Assembly (NCBI GenBank): GCA_910583895.1 | Contig: CAJTYJ010000001.1 | Location: 116,304-180,303 of the forward strand | Reading direction: 5' to 3' | From: an uncultured Lachnospiraceae bacterium | Lineage (GTDB): Bacteria; Bacillota; Clostridia; Lachnospirales; Lachnospiraceae | Length of the DNA: 64,000 nucleotides | Shown here: one piece after another, positions 17,485 to 25,237 of the stretch | How positions within the stretch are numbered: position 1 is the first letter of the stretch | Layout: each line of letters begins with the position of its first letter | The notes under the pieces: generated by a model | Told to the model about the DNA's origin: nothing | The model's input: the letters and a program-made list of their open reading frames with translations, nothing else | The model's database searches: none | Position numbers and translations under genes: made by a program

Positions 17485-17712
17485 ATGATCTTGGATATGG
17501 TAAGGTATGTGGCGGTGTTTTATTTGCTGGAACAGATGGTGCTGAATTTGCTGCCGGGGAAGATTTATGAGCGGTACGTGCGGTTTTATCTGGGACTTCT
17601 TTTGGTGCTTTTGCTGCTGCAGCCGGTGCTTGAGATTTTTCGGCTGACGGAGCAGATGGATGCAGAGGCGCTGATCTATGAACTGGAACAGGAGGTGGAC
17701 CAGCTTCGATGA
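17485..17712 (+). CDS. spoIIIAF: Stage III sporulation protein AF, short form
   Basis: 75 residues: two membrane segments (about 8-25 and 33-50) and a short acidic tail. The Bacillus protein is about 200 residues with a soluble ring-type domain after the two helices, which is absent here. The stop overlaps the spoIIIAG start (ATGA), so the short end looks natural rather than a recent break. Identity rests on operon position and the N-terminal pattern. It may be a lineage-specific minimal SpoIIIAF. Confidence 0.85.
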   Translation: MILDMVRYVAVFYLLEQMVLNLLPGKIYERYVRFYLGLLLVLLLLQPVLEIFRLTEQMDAEALIYELEQEVDQLR

Positions 17713-18242
17713 GAGAGAAATTAGAGGGAATGAAGAAAAAGTACTGGCCGCCGCGAAAGGATCAGCTGCTGGTACTGGTTCTTTTCGGGCTGCTTCTGGC
17801 CGTGATTGCCGTTCCGGTGGAGAAAAAAAGGGAAGTGCCGCAGGAACCGGAGGAAGTTTCCCGGGAGGAGACAAAAGAGCCAGGCGAAGACTATGAGAGC
17901 CGGATGGAACAAAAACTCCAGGAACTATTGGAGACGGTGGAGGGTGTGGGAGCGGTGAAGGTGATGCTGACGTTTGAGGGCAGCAGCGAGAAGAAGGTTG
18001 AAAAGGATCTGTCGGCTTCCGGGGAGGCCAGCAGCCAGGAGACGGTCTATGAGGAGTATGGAAGCGGGGAGCGGATGCCTTATGTGACCTCGGAATCCAA
18101 TCCAAGAGTAGAGGGGGTGCTGGTGATCGCCCAGGGAGGAGGCAACGGCCGGATCCGGCAGGAGATTCTGGAGGCGGCACAGGCATTATTTGGGGTTGAT
18201 GCACATAAAATTAAAATAATGAAAATGGAGGGAACCAAGTGA
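17709..18242 (+). CDS. spoIIIAG: Stage III sporulation protein AG
   Basis: 177 residues. One membrane segment (about 20-37), an acidic linker, then a soluble domain with LETVEGVGAVKVMLTFEGSS and VTSESNPRVEGVLVIAQGG, diagnostic of SpoIIIAG. In Bacillus it forms a large ring in the intermembrane space. Start overlaps spoIIIAF by 4 nt and its stop overlaps spoIIIAH. Confidence 0.94.
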   Translation: MREKLEGMKKKYWPPRKDQLLVLVLFGLLLAVIAVPVEKKREVPQEPEEVSREETKEPGEDYESRMEQKLQELLETVEGVGAVKVMLTFEGSSEKKVEKDLSASGEASSQETVYEEYGSGERMPYVTSESNPRVEGVLVIAQGGGNGRIRQEILEAAQALFGVDAHKIKIMKMEGTK

Positions 18243-18901
18243 AGCAGTTAAAAAAACCTGTATTTAAGAAAAACCAGATGATCATCACTGCCCTTGCAGC
18301 CATGATCGCAGTTGCCGGTTATCTGAATTATTCGGGAACCAGGCTGGACGAATCTCTGCTGAGCGCCAACAGTTCGGCGGTGGAGGATACGGAGGATGGG
18401 GGAATCGCGGAAGATATCTCTGCGGAGGATGTCTACGCCGAAACCGGAGAAGAAGAGTACGCAGATATCGAGAGTCTGGATGAAGATGCAGACCTGGCAG
18501 AAGAAAACGTCGGAGAGACGGTTCTGGCCAGCAGTACCATGGGCGTCGGACTGGTGTCGGAGGCCAAGGTGACAAGAGAGCAGAATCGTTCCAGAAATAA
18601 GGAAATGCTGATGGAGTTGATCAACAGTGCGAATGTAACCGATGAGCAGAAGCAAAGTGCCATCGATGAGATGGTACAGATGACGGATGTGGCGGAAAAA
18701 GAGCTGGCAGCAGAGACCCTTCTTGCGGCCCAGGGCTTTGACGAGGTGGTGGTCAGCATCAATGATTCCTGCGCGGATGTGGTGGTCAGCAGCACTCAGG
18801 TCAGCGATTCCCAGCGGGCGCAGATCGAAGATATCGTGAAGCGCAAAACCGGGATCGAGGCAGCGAACATAACGATTACGCCGGTGACGGCAGCGGAATA
18901 A
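18239..18901 (+). CDS. spoIIIAH: Stage III sporulation protein AH
   Basis: 220 residues from GTG 18239, overlapping the spoIIIAG stop. N-terminal membrane anchor (about 14-30), an acidic low-complexity linker (about 40-95), and a C-terminal YscJ/FliF-like domain (about 110-215: SRNKEMLMELINSAN, AAETLLAAQGFDEVVV, VKRKTGIEAANITI). It bridges the mother-cell and forespore membranes by binding SpoIIQ. Last gene of the operon; no clear terminator is seen. Confidence 0.94.
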   Translation: MKQLKKPVFKKNQMIITALAAMIAVAGYLNYSGTRLDESLLSANSSAVEDTEDGGIAEDISAEDVYAETGEEEYADIESLDEDADLAEENVGETVLASSTMGVGLVSEAKVTREQNRSRNKEMLMELINSANVTDEQKQSAIDEMVQMTDVAEKELAAETLLAAQGFDEVVVSINDSCADVVVSSTQVSDSQRAQIEDIVKRKTGIEAANITITPVTAAE

Positions 18902-18969
18902 AGGGGGACGTCCGGATCAGAGGAAAGAAATCCACGGTGTCCTGGCTCCAAAGGTGGAGAATTTTGGAC

Positions 18970-19029
18970 TTGTAAAAGTGCGGGTTATCTTATATAATGC
19001 AATTGATAATTATTATCAGTTGCATTATA
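18970..19029 (+). promoter_or_regulatory. feoAB promoter with overlapping Fur-type box
   Basis: TTGTAA (18970-18975), 17 bp, TATAAT (18993-18998). From 18993 to 19029 runs a palindrome with 18-bp arms, one mismatch and a single central base; its core GATAATTATTATC (19005-19017) matches the Fur box half-sites. The box covers the -10 and start region, as expected for iron-dependent repression. Confidence 0.85.
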
Positions 19030-19064
19030 TTTTTTGTGCGGCAATACAGAGGATGGAGGCTTCT

Positions 19065-19286
19065 ATGAAATTATATGAAGGACAAAAAGGAAGTACCCTG
19101 CAGGTGGTCCATATGGAACTTCCGGTGCAGACGGAGCGGCGGCTGGAAGTGCTGGGGATGCTGGAAGGGACGAAGATTACCGTGGTGAACCGAAAAAAGA
19201 GGGGGGCCATGATCGTGAAGATCCGGGGAACCCGTTTTGCGGTAGGCCAGAGCATTACAGAATGTATCGAGGTGAAAGAGGCATGA
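19065..19286 (+). CDS. feoA: Ferrous iron transport protein A
   Basis: 73 residues from ATG 19065 with GGATGGAGG upstream. SH3-like FeoA pattern: RRLEVLGMLEGTKITVVNRK and GAMIVKIRGTRFAVGQSI. A small cytoplasmic partner of FeoB. The stop overlaps the feoB start (ATGA). Controlled by the Fur-type box upstream. Confidence 0.93.
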   Translation: MKLYEGQKGSTLQVVHMELPVQTERRLEVLGMLEGTKITVVNRKKRGAMIVKIRGTRFAVGQSITECIEVKEA

Positions 19287-21337
19287 GTACAAAAGAACTG
19301 ACCATTGGTTTTGTGGGGAATCCCAACTGCGGAAAGACGACGCTTTTCAATGCCTACACCGGGGCCAACCTGAAAGTGGCCAACTGGCCGGGGGTAACGG
19401 TGGAGAAAAAAGAGGGGGCCATGCGGTTTCACGATGAGTCCTACCGCCTGGTGGATCTGCCGGGAACTTACAGCCTGACTTCCTATACGATGGAGGAGAC
19501 GGTTGCCAGACAGTATATTTTGAGTGACGATGTGGATGTGATTGTGGATGTGGCGGATGCATCGGCGCTGGAGCGCAATCTTTATCTGACGCTGCAGCTG
19601 ATAGAGCTTGGAAAGCCGGTGGTGCTGGCGCTGAATATGATGGATATCGTTCAGGAGCGGGGGATGGAGATCGACCTTCACCGTCTGCCGGAGATGCTGG
19701 GCATTCCCTGTGTTCCGGTTTCTGCCAGAAAGAGGACGGGCCTTGAGATCCTGATCCATACGGTGGCTCATCATCAGGACAAGTCACAGGGGGAGAAGAT
19801 CATCCATCATCATGATCCGGAAAGCAGCAGACATAAAGATGCCGAGGAACATCACAGACATTATGCCATGGTGTATTCCGACGAGATCGAGGACAAGATT
19901 GATGAGATCGAAGAGCGGCTGAAAAAAGGATATCCAGAGCTTGAGAATCTTCGCTGGCATGCCATCAAGATTCTGGAAAATGATCAGGAGCTGAAAAAGC
20001 AGTATCCCCTGGATTTTTCCGATATTCTGAGCCAGGATTATGAAAAAGAGATCATCAACCAGAAATTCGAGTTTATCGAGGAAGTGATTGCAGAGTGTGT
20101 GGTGAACCGGACCCGGAAGACGGAGGCGACGGACCGGACAGACCGGCTTTTCACCCACCCGGTGCTTGGGTTACCGGTTTTTCTGCTGATCATGGCCTTT
20201 GTCTTTTTTTTAACATTCACGGTGGGAGACTGGCTGAAAGGATATTTTGAGATTGCTTTGGAGTTTTTGACCAAGATCACGGTGGACGGGCTTTTGGCTC
20301 TTGGAGTCGGGGATCTTTTTGTCTCCTTGATTACGGACGGCATCCTGGCCGGCGTGGGCGGGATTCTGACCTTTTTGCCGAACATCTTTATCTTGTTTCT
20401 TGCCCTTGCCTTTCTGGAGGACAGCGGATACATGGCCCGGGTGGCTTATGTGATGGATGGGATCATGGGAAGGATCGGCCTGTCCGGAAGAGCGTTTCTG
20501 CCTATGCTTCTGGGATTTGGATGTACGGTGCCGGCGGTCATGGCTTCCCGGGTACTGGAAAATCCAAAAGACCGGATGAAGACCATCCTGATCACGCCCT
20601 TTATGTCCTGCAGCGCCAGACTGCCCATCTATGTCATGTTCTCGGGGCTGTTTTTTGGGGACAAGGCTATGATCGCGGCTTTTTCCATGTATGTGCTGGG
20701 GCTTGCAGTTGCCATCTGCTCGGCTTTTGTGATGAAGCTGCTGGATAAAGACAGGGAGAGCAATATGCTGTTGATTGAGCTTCCCGAGTACAAGACCCCC
20801 AATGCCCATACCATCTATATTTATGTGTCAGAAAAAGTAAAGGACTACCTGTCCAAAGCAGGAACCACAATCTTCCTGGCATCCGTCTTTATGTGGGTGG
20901 TCATGAACGTCGGTCCCGGCGGGTTTACCAAGGATATGGACCAGAGCTTCGGAGCTGCCATCGGAAAAGTACTGGTGCCGGTCTTTGCCCCCATCGGCCT
21001 TGGCTACTGGCAGATTGTACTGGCTCTGATTTCCGGCATCGCAGCAAAAGAAGTGGTGGTATCCAGCTGTTCTGTCCTGTTCGGCATCGGCAACGTGACC
21101 ACAAAGGCCGGAATGGGGCAGCTGTCCGCCCTGCTTGGAAGCATGGGGTTTGGACCGGCCAACGCCTATGCCCTGATGGTGTTTTGCCTGCTCTATGTTC
21201 CCTGTATGGCAGCTGTGGCGACGATTAAAAGGGAGACCGGCAGCTGGAAATGGACCGGCGCCATGGCAGCATTTCAGCTGCTGACTGCGTGGGTTATGGC
21301 TTTTTTGGTCTTCCGGATTGGAACAATGCTCTTTTAG
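19283..21337 (+). CDS. feoB: Ferrous iron transporter B
   Basis: 684 residues. The N-terminal G domain has G1 GNPNCGKTT (12-20), G3 DLPG and G4 NMMD. A helical insert and cytoplasmic spacer (His-rich around residue 175) follow, then the membrane part with the two Gate domains, including GFGCTVPAVMASR. It imports Fe(II) across the cytoplasmic membrane. Translationally coupled to feoA. Confidence 0.97.
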   Translation: MSTKELTIGFVGNPNCGKTTLFNAYTGANLKVANWPGVTVEKKEGAMRFHDESYRLVDLPGTYSLTSYTMEETVARQYILSDDVDVIVDVADASALERNLYLTLQLIELGKPVVLALNMMDIVQERGMEIDLHRLPEMLGIPCVPVSARKRTGLEILIHTVAHHQDKSQGEKIIHHHDPESSRHKDAEEHHRHYAMVYSDEIEDKIDEIEERLKKGYPELENLRWHAIKILENDQELKKQYPLDFSDILSQDYEKEIINQKFEFIEEVIAECVVNRTRKTEATDRTDRLFTHPVLGLPVFLLIMAFVFFLTFTVGDWLKGYFEIALEFLTKITVDGLLALGVGDLFVSLITDGILAGVGGILTFLPNIFILFLALAFLEDSGYMARVAYVMDGIMGRIGLSGRAFLPMLLGFGCTVPAVMASRVLENPKDRMKTILITPFMSCSARLPIYVMFSGLFFGDKAMIAAFSMYVLGLAVAICSAFVMKLLDKDRESNMLLIELPEYKTPNAHTIYIYVSEKVKDYLSKAGTTIFLASVFMWVVMNVGPGGFTKDMDQSFGAAIGKVLVPVFAPIGLGYWQIVLALISGIAAKEVVVSSCSVLFGIGNVTTKAGMGQLSALLGSMGFGPANAYALMVFCLLYVPCMAAVATIKRETGSWKWTGAMAAFQLLTAWVMAFLVFRIGTMLF

Positions 21338-21382
21338 AAAAGGATTTCTTTCAAAATTCTGTGTAAAAAGACAAAAAAAGGG

Positions 21383-21432
21383 TTGACAGGACCCGCGAAG
21401 AGTCGTATGATTGTATTAAATCAGTAATACAA
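21383..21432 (+). promoter_or_regulatory. Promoter and operator of the YtrA-type operon
   Basis: TTGACA (21383-21388), 17 bp, TATGAT (21406-21411). An inverted repeat, TTGTATTA (21411-21418) with TAATACAA (21425-21432), six bases apart, covers the start site. That is the expected place for autorepression by the GntR/YtrA protein encoded next. Confidence 0.85.
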
Positions 21433-21459
21433 CAACACAGAACGGAAAGGAGTGAGCAG

Positions 21460-21819
21460 ATGGAATGGAAACTGGATGATAATCGACCGATCTGGATCCA
21501 GCTGAAAGAGCAGCTGACAAGAAAAATTTTATCAGGATGGTATCATGCGGGGGAAAAGCTGCCAAGCGTGAGAGAGCTGGCGGCGGAGGCAGGCGTGAAT
21601 CCCAACACCATGCAGCGGGCGCTGGCGGGGTTGGATATGGAGGGCCTGACCGTGACGAACCGGACCATGGGGCGGACGGTAACAGAGGACCAGGCAGTGA
21701 TTGAAGGCATGCGGGGATCTCTTGCGGAAGGAATTATCCGGCAGTTTTACGAATCTGCTGCAGAACTTGGATATACGAAGGCGCAGGCGCTGGAGTTATT
21801 AAAAAGGAGAGATGGATAG
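21460..21819 (+). CDS. GntR-family regulator, YtrA subfamily
   Basis: 119 residues. A winged helix at the N-terminus (RPIWIQLKEQLTRKILSGWY, SVRELAAEAGVNPNTMQRAL) and only a short helical tail, the YtrA layout. These proteins repress an adjacent ABC transporter operon and often respond to cell-wall antibiotics. AAAGGAGTGAGCAG precedes the ATG. The operator overlaps its own promoter and the transporter ATPase starts immediately after the stop. Confidence 0.92.
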   Translation: MEWKLDDNRPIWIQLKEQLTRKILSGWYHAGEKLPSVRELAAEAGVNPNTMQRALAGLDMEGLTVTNRTMGRTVTEDQAVIEGMRGSLAEGIIRQFYESAAELGYTKAQALELLKRRDG

Positions 21820-22545
21820 ATGAGTGGAATGTTGATACAATGCCAGGATGTGTGGAAGAGTTATGGCAGCCAGGCAGCACTGAAAGGACTGAACCTGCAG
21901 ATGGAAAGCGGGAAGATTGTGGGGCTTTTAGGCCCCAACGGTTCCGGCAAGACGACGCTGATTAAGATTCTGAATGGACTTCTGACTCCGGATCAGGGAG
22001 TGGTTTTAGTGGATGGGGAGCGTCCCGGCACCTATACCAAATCCATCATCAGCTATCTTCCGGATAAGCCGTATTTTGCAGGATGGATGAAGGTAAGCGA
22101 TCTCTTAGACTTTTTTGAGGATTTTTATGAGGATTTTGACCGGGCGAAAGCGGATCATATGTGCAAAGCACTGCAGATTGATGAAAAGCTCAGGATGAAG
22201 ACGCTGTCCAAAGGGACGAAGGAAAAGGTGCAGCTGATTCTGGTTATGAGCCGGCAGGCAAAACTGTATCTCCTGGATGAACCCATCGCAGGGGTGGACC
22301 CGGCGGCTCGGGACTATATCCTGTCTACGATTCTGAATAACTACAATCCGGAAGGAACTGTGCTGATCTCCACGCACTTGATCTCGGATGTGGAGCGGGT
22401 GCTGGATGAGGTGGTGTTTATCCGCAATGGCCAGATGGTCTTTCAGGATCTGGTGGATAATATCCGGGAAAAAGAAGGAAAATCGGTGGATGAACTGTTC
22501 CGGGAAGTGTTCCGGACCGTTCCGTATGGGGGAGGTGAGTGGTAA
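21820..22545 (+). CDS. ABC transporter ATP-binding protein (YtrB-like)
   Basis: 241 residues. Walker A GPNGSGKTT, Walker B LYLLDEPIAGVDP, with a degenerate signature (TLSKGTKEKVQLILVMS) where LSGGQ is expected, as is common in this YtrB-like group. It pairs with the ABC-2-type permease whose ATG overlaps its stop (TAATG). The substrate is unknown; by family the system may respond to or export envelope-active compounds. Confidence 0.9.
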   Translation: MSGMLIQCQDVWKSYGSQAALKGLNLQMESGKIVGLLGPNGSGKTTLIKILNGLLTPDQGVVLVDGERPGTYTKSIISYLPDKPYFAGWMKVSDLLDFFEDFYEDFDRAKADHMCKALQIDEKLRMKTLSKGTKEKVQLILVMSRQAKLYLLDEPIAGVDPAARDYILSTILNNYNPEGTVLISTHLISDVERVLDEVVFIRNGQMVFQDLVDNIREKEGKSVDELFREVFRTVPYGGGEW

Positions 22546-23384
22546 TGCTTGGAAAATTGATAAAATATGATCTGAAATCCATGTCCAGGGCTTTCATTCC
22601 CGTCTGGTGTTTGGCTCCGCTGATCGCCCTTCTCTTAAGTTTTTCCGTCAAAGGAACCCTTGCCTGGGCCAGCGGTTCTCCTCTTACCAGCATGTTTGCC
22701 CTGGGCAACGGCATGCTGGTGATGGTGATGGGAATTCTCTTTTTCGCGGCGCTGGCGGCTCTCTTTGTGATGACCATTGTGTTTGTGATTCAAAGATTCT
22801 GGAATGGGCTTTTGAAGGAAGAAGGATATCTGATGTTCACGCTTCCGGTGCATACCTGGGAGCTGATTGTATCCAAGGCGGTGACTGCGACGATAGTAAG
22901 CTTTGTCAGCATCCTTATAGGAATCTTTTCTGGTATGATTCTGATGGTGTTTTCCACCGAGGAGGTGATCCGGTCTTGGTTCGTGGCATGGAAATACCTC
23001 TTCAGCAGTATCTTTGAATTGGGGCCGACTTTCTGGCTCAATGTGATGCTGTTTATTCTGCTGATTATACTGGGAATTGTACAGAGCATTTACCATATTT
23101 ATACGGCCATGGCCATCGGACATCTGTTTCCTACCCATAAAGTGGTCGGATCCTGTGTATCTTACATTGGAATCTCCATCATCGTCTCTATTGTGTCAAA
23201 TATCGTAAATGCATGTTTGAGCACCTTGATGCCGGACACCTGGTATAACTACCGGTCCTATGATCTGATGGAGCTGATGGGCACGGCTTACCTTCTGTAC
23301 CTGATGCTGGGCACCATTGTGGAGCTGGCCGCCTATCATGTGATTACAGAGCGGATCCTTTCTACAAAATTAAATCTTGAATAA
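22545..23384 (+). CDS. ABC-2-type transporter permease
   Basis: 279 residues from ATG 22545; a GTG at 22539 is also in frame. Six hydrophobic segments (about 21-40, 52-80, 106-130, 160-185, 205-230, 247-270). The motif GYLMFTLPVHTWELIVSKAV is typical for the permeases paired with YtrB-like ATPases. Last gene of the regulator-ATPase-permease operon. Confidence 0.86.
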   Translation: MLGKLIKYDLKSMSRAFIPVWCLAPLIALLLSFSVKGTLAWASGSPLTSMFALGNGMLVMVMGILFFAALAALFVMTIVFVIQRFWNGLLKEEGYLMFTLPVHTWELIVSKAVTATIVSFVSILIGIFSGMILMVFSTEEVIRSWFVAWKYLFSSIFELGPTFWLNVMLFILLIILGIVQSIYHIYTAMAIGHLFPTHKVVGSCVSYIGISIIVSIVSNIVNACLSTLMPDTWYNYRSYDLMELMGTAYLLYLMLGTIVELAAYHVITERILSTKLNLE

Positions 23385-23405
23385 TCGGAAAACTATCTGT
23401 ATACT
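23377..23405 (+). promoter_or_regulatory. Sigma-A promoter of the AlkD-like gene
   Basis: TTGAAT (23377-23382), 17 bp, TATACT (23400-23405), partly inside the 3' end of the permease gene. Confidence 0.6.
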
Positions 23406-23462
23406 GTAAACCATAAGTTTTGTGATCCGGCGGATGTGCGAAACAGGGGAAGGGTATACCAG

Positions 23463-24227
23463 ATGAGAGAAGAAATCAGAAACAAATTATATGAAATGAG
23501 CGATGCAGGATACCAGGAATTTTCTGCATCGCTCATTCCTGCGTCCGGCAGGGGAACCATGCTGGGGGTGCGTCTGCCGGCCCTTCGGACCCTGGCAAAG
23601 GAGATCGCAAAGGGCGACTTCAGAAAGGAACTTTCCTATAAAGAAGATTTGTTTTTTGAGGAAACCATGCTGCGGGGAATGATCCTGGGATATGGATGCA
23701 AAGAGATTCAGGAGCTTTTTTCTTATCTGGAAGATTTTATTCCCCGGGTGCAGAACTGGTCCGTCTGTGACAGCGTATGCAATGGCCTGAAACTGGTGGA
23801 AAAGCATCCGGAGGAGACCTGGAATTTTCTGATGCCGTATCTGGAGTCGGGTGAGGAATTCAAAGTCCGGGTGGTGCTGATCATGCTGCTGAGCCACTTT
23901 ATAAAACTGGGGGAAGACGGAAAGAAGAACCAAAGAAGGCGCAGGATCACCATGGAAGACCTTCAGAAAGAGGAGGAGAAAAGTCCTTATCTGGAAAAGA
24001 TAATGGGGGTACTGGATCGGGCATTTACGGAAGGGTATTATGCGCAGATGGCAGCAGCCTGGCTTCTGGCGGAACTTTTTGTCACCTATCCGGTGCGTAC
24101 TTTCAAAGGGCTTCAGACACTTTCGCTGGACGATTTTACCAAAAAGAAGGCAGTGCAGAAGATTCGGGAATCCCGGATACCGGAAAAGCAGGTCAAGGAG
24201 TATCTGAGGCAGCAGATGATTGTTTGA
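23463..24227 (+). CDS. DNA alkylation repair protein, AlkD-like
   Basis: 254 residues from ATG 23463; an upstream in-frame start lacks a good ribosome site. The AlkD/HEAT-repeat pattern is clear: GVRLPALRTLAKEIAKGD, EETMLRGMILGYG, VQNWSVCDSVCNGLK and AAAWLLAELFVTYP. AlkD-type enzymes release N3- and N7-alkylated bases from DNA without flipping the base. Codons 12-25 contain a perfect 13-bp inverted repeat (23496-23508 with 23524-23536) that would fold as a hairpin close to the start. It stands alone between two ABC transporter operons. Confidence 0.88.
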   Translation: MREEIRNKLYEMSDAGYQEFSASLIPASGRGTMLGVRLPALRTLAKEIAKGDFRKELSYKEDLFFEETMLRGMILGYGCKEIQELFSYLEDFIPRVQNWSVCDSVCNGLKLVEKHPEETWNFLMPYLESGEEFKVRVVLIMLLSHFIKLGEDGKKNQRRRRITMEDLQKEEEKSPYLEKIMGVLDRAFTEGYYAQMAAAWLLAELFVTYPVRTFKGLQTLSLDDFTKKKAVQKIRESRIPEKQVKEYLRQQMIV

Positions 24228-24309
24228 ACCGGGTTTTGCATTTTCTCATGGATTTGCCAATGCTGCTGTAAACAATGTGAGCAGTCAAACCAGATTTTGT
24301 AAGGAAATT

Positions 24310-24352
24310 TTAAGATTTATTAAGAATTGGATCCGTTTTTTTATGTTATACT
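24310..24352 (+). promoter_or_regulatory. Candidate activated promoter with TTAAG direct repeats
   Basis: An extended -10 box, TGTTATACT (24344-24352), lacks a good -35 box. Two TTAAG repeats exactly 10 bp apart (24310-24314 and 24320-24324) lie where one would expect an OmpR-type response regulator to act. No regulator is encoded nearby. Confidence 0.5.
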
Positions 24353-24411
24353 GGTATCGGTACCGGGGAAAGTATGCCCGGATACCGGAAGACGGTTAAG
24401 GGAGGATATGG

Positions 24412-25116
24412 GTGAAAGAGACAAGGGAGCCTGTGATACAGGTGAAAAACCTTTATAAAATATTCAAAGTGGGAAATACAAAGGTCCGCGCCTTAAATGG
24501 CGTGGACATGACCATATATAAGGGAGAGTTCTGCGCCATCGTGGGTACATCCGGCTCTGGAAAATCCACGATGCTGAACATGCTGGCGGGTTTGGAGAAA
24601 CCCACAAAGGGCGAGGTGATTATCGCCGGACAGCATCTGGAGCGGATGAACGAAAACCAGCTGGTGAAATTTCGCCGGGAAAAGGTGGGGTTTATCTTCC
24701 AGTCCTTCAATCTGCTGGGCACCATGAATGCCATCGAGAATGTGGCGCTGCCTTTGACTTTTCGGGGAATGGACAAGAAGACCCGGGAGGCCAAAGCAGT
24801 CAAGATGCTGAAACTGGTGGGGCTTCCCAAACATATGAAACACCGGCCCAATGAGATGTCCGGCGGACAGCAGCAGAGGGTGGGCGTGGCAAGAGCCCTG
24901 GTACTGGATCCGGAGATCATCTTCGCGGATGAGCCCACGGGAAATCTGGATTCCAACACTTCTGCAGAGGTGCTGCGCCTGATGCGCAAAGTGGTGCAGG
25001 AACAGAACCAGACCATGGTTATGGTTACACATGACAATCATCTGGCGGGATTTGCAGACCGGATCTTTCACATTATCGACGGGAAAATCGTCAAGGTGGA
25101 AGAACGCAGTGAGTAA
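24412..25116 (+). CDS. ABC transporter ATP-binding protein, MacB type
   Basis: 234 residues from GTG 24412, with GGAGGA five bases upstream; the nearby ATG is out of frame. Walker A GTSGSGKS, signature MSGGQQQRVGVARAL, Walker B IIFADEPTGNLDS. It is the energy subunit for the MacB-like permease at 27098, with the anchored surface protein between them. Confidence 0.93.
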   Translation: MKETREPVIQVKNLYKIFKVGNTKVRALNGVDMTIYKGEFCAIVGTSGSGKSTMLNMLAGLEKPTKGEVIIAGQHLERMNENQLVKFRREKVGFIFQSFNLLGTMNAIENVALPLTFRGMDKKTREAKAVKMLKLVGLPKHMKHRPNEMSGGQQQRVGVARALVLDPEIIFADEPTGNLDSNTSAEVLRLMRKVVQEQNQTMVMVTHDNHLAGFADRIFHIIDGKIVKVEERSE

Positions 25117-25237
25117 AAACGGCGGAACCCCGAACCGTGCCAGGATGGAAGACCGGACGCGAAAGCGGCAGTGCATCCGTCTTCTGAGAGGCACTGGCAG
25201 GGGAGAAGCAGAACTTTTGATAGGAGGAGAAGAAGGA

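Noticed and set aside
17323..18204. A 293-codon minus-strand frame across spoIIIAE-AG
   Set aside because: Low-complexity Pro/His/Gln-rich translation antisense to clear spoIIIA genes.
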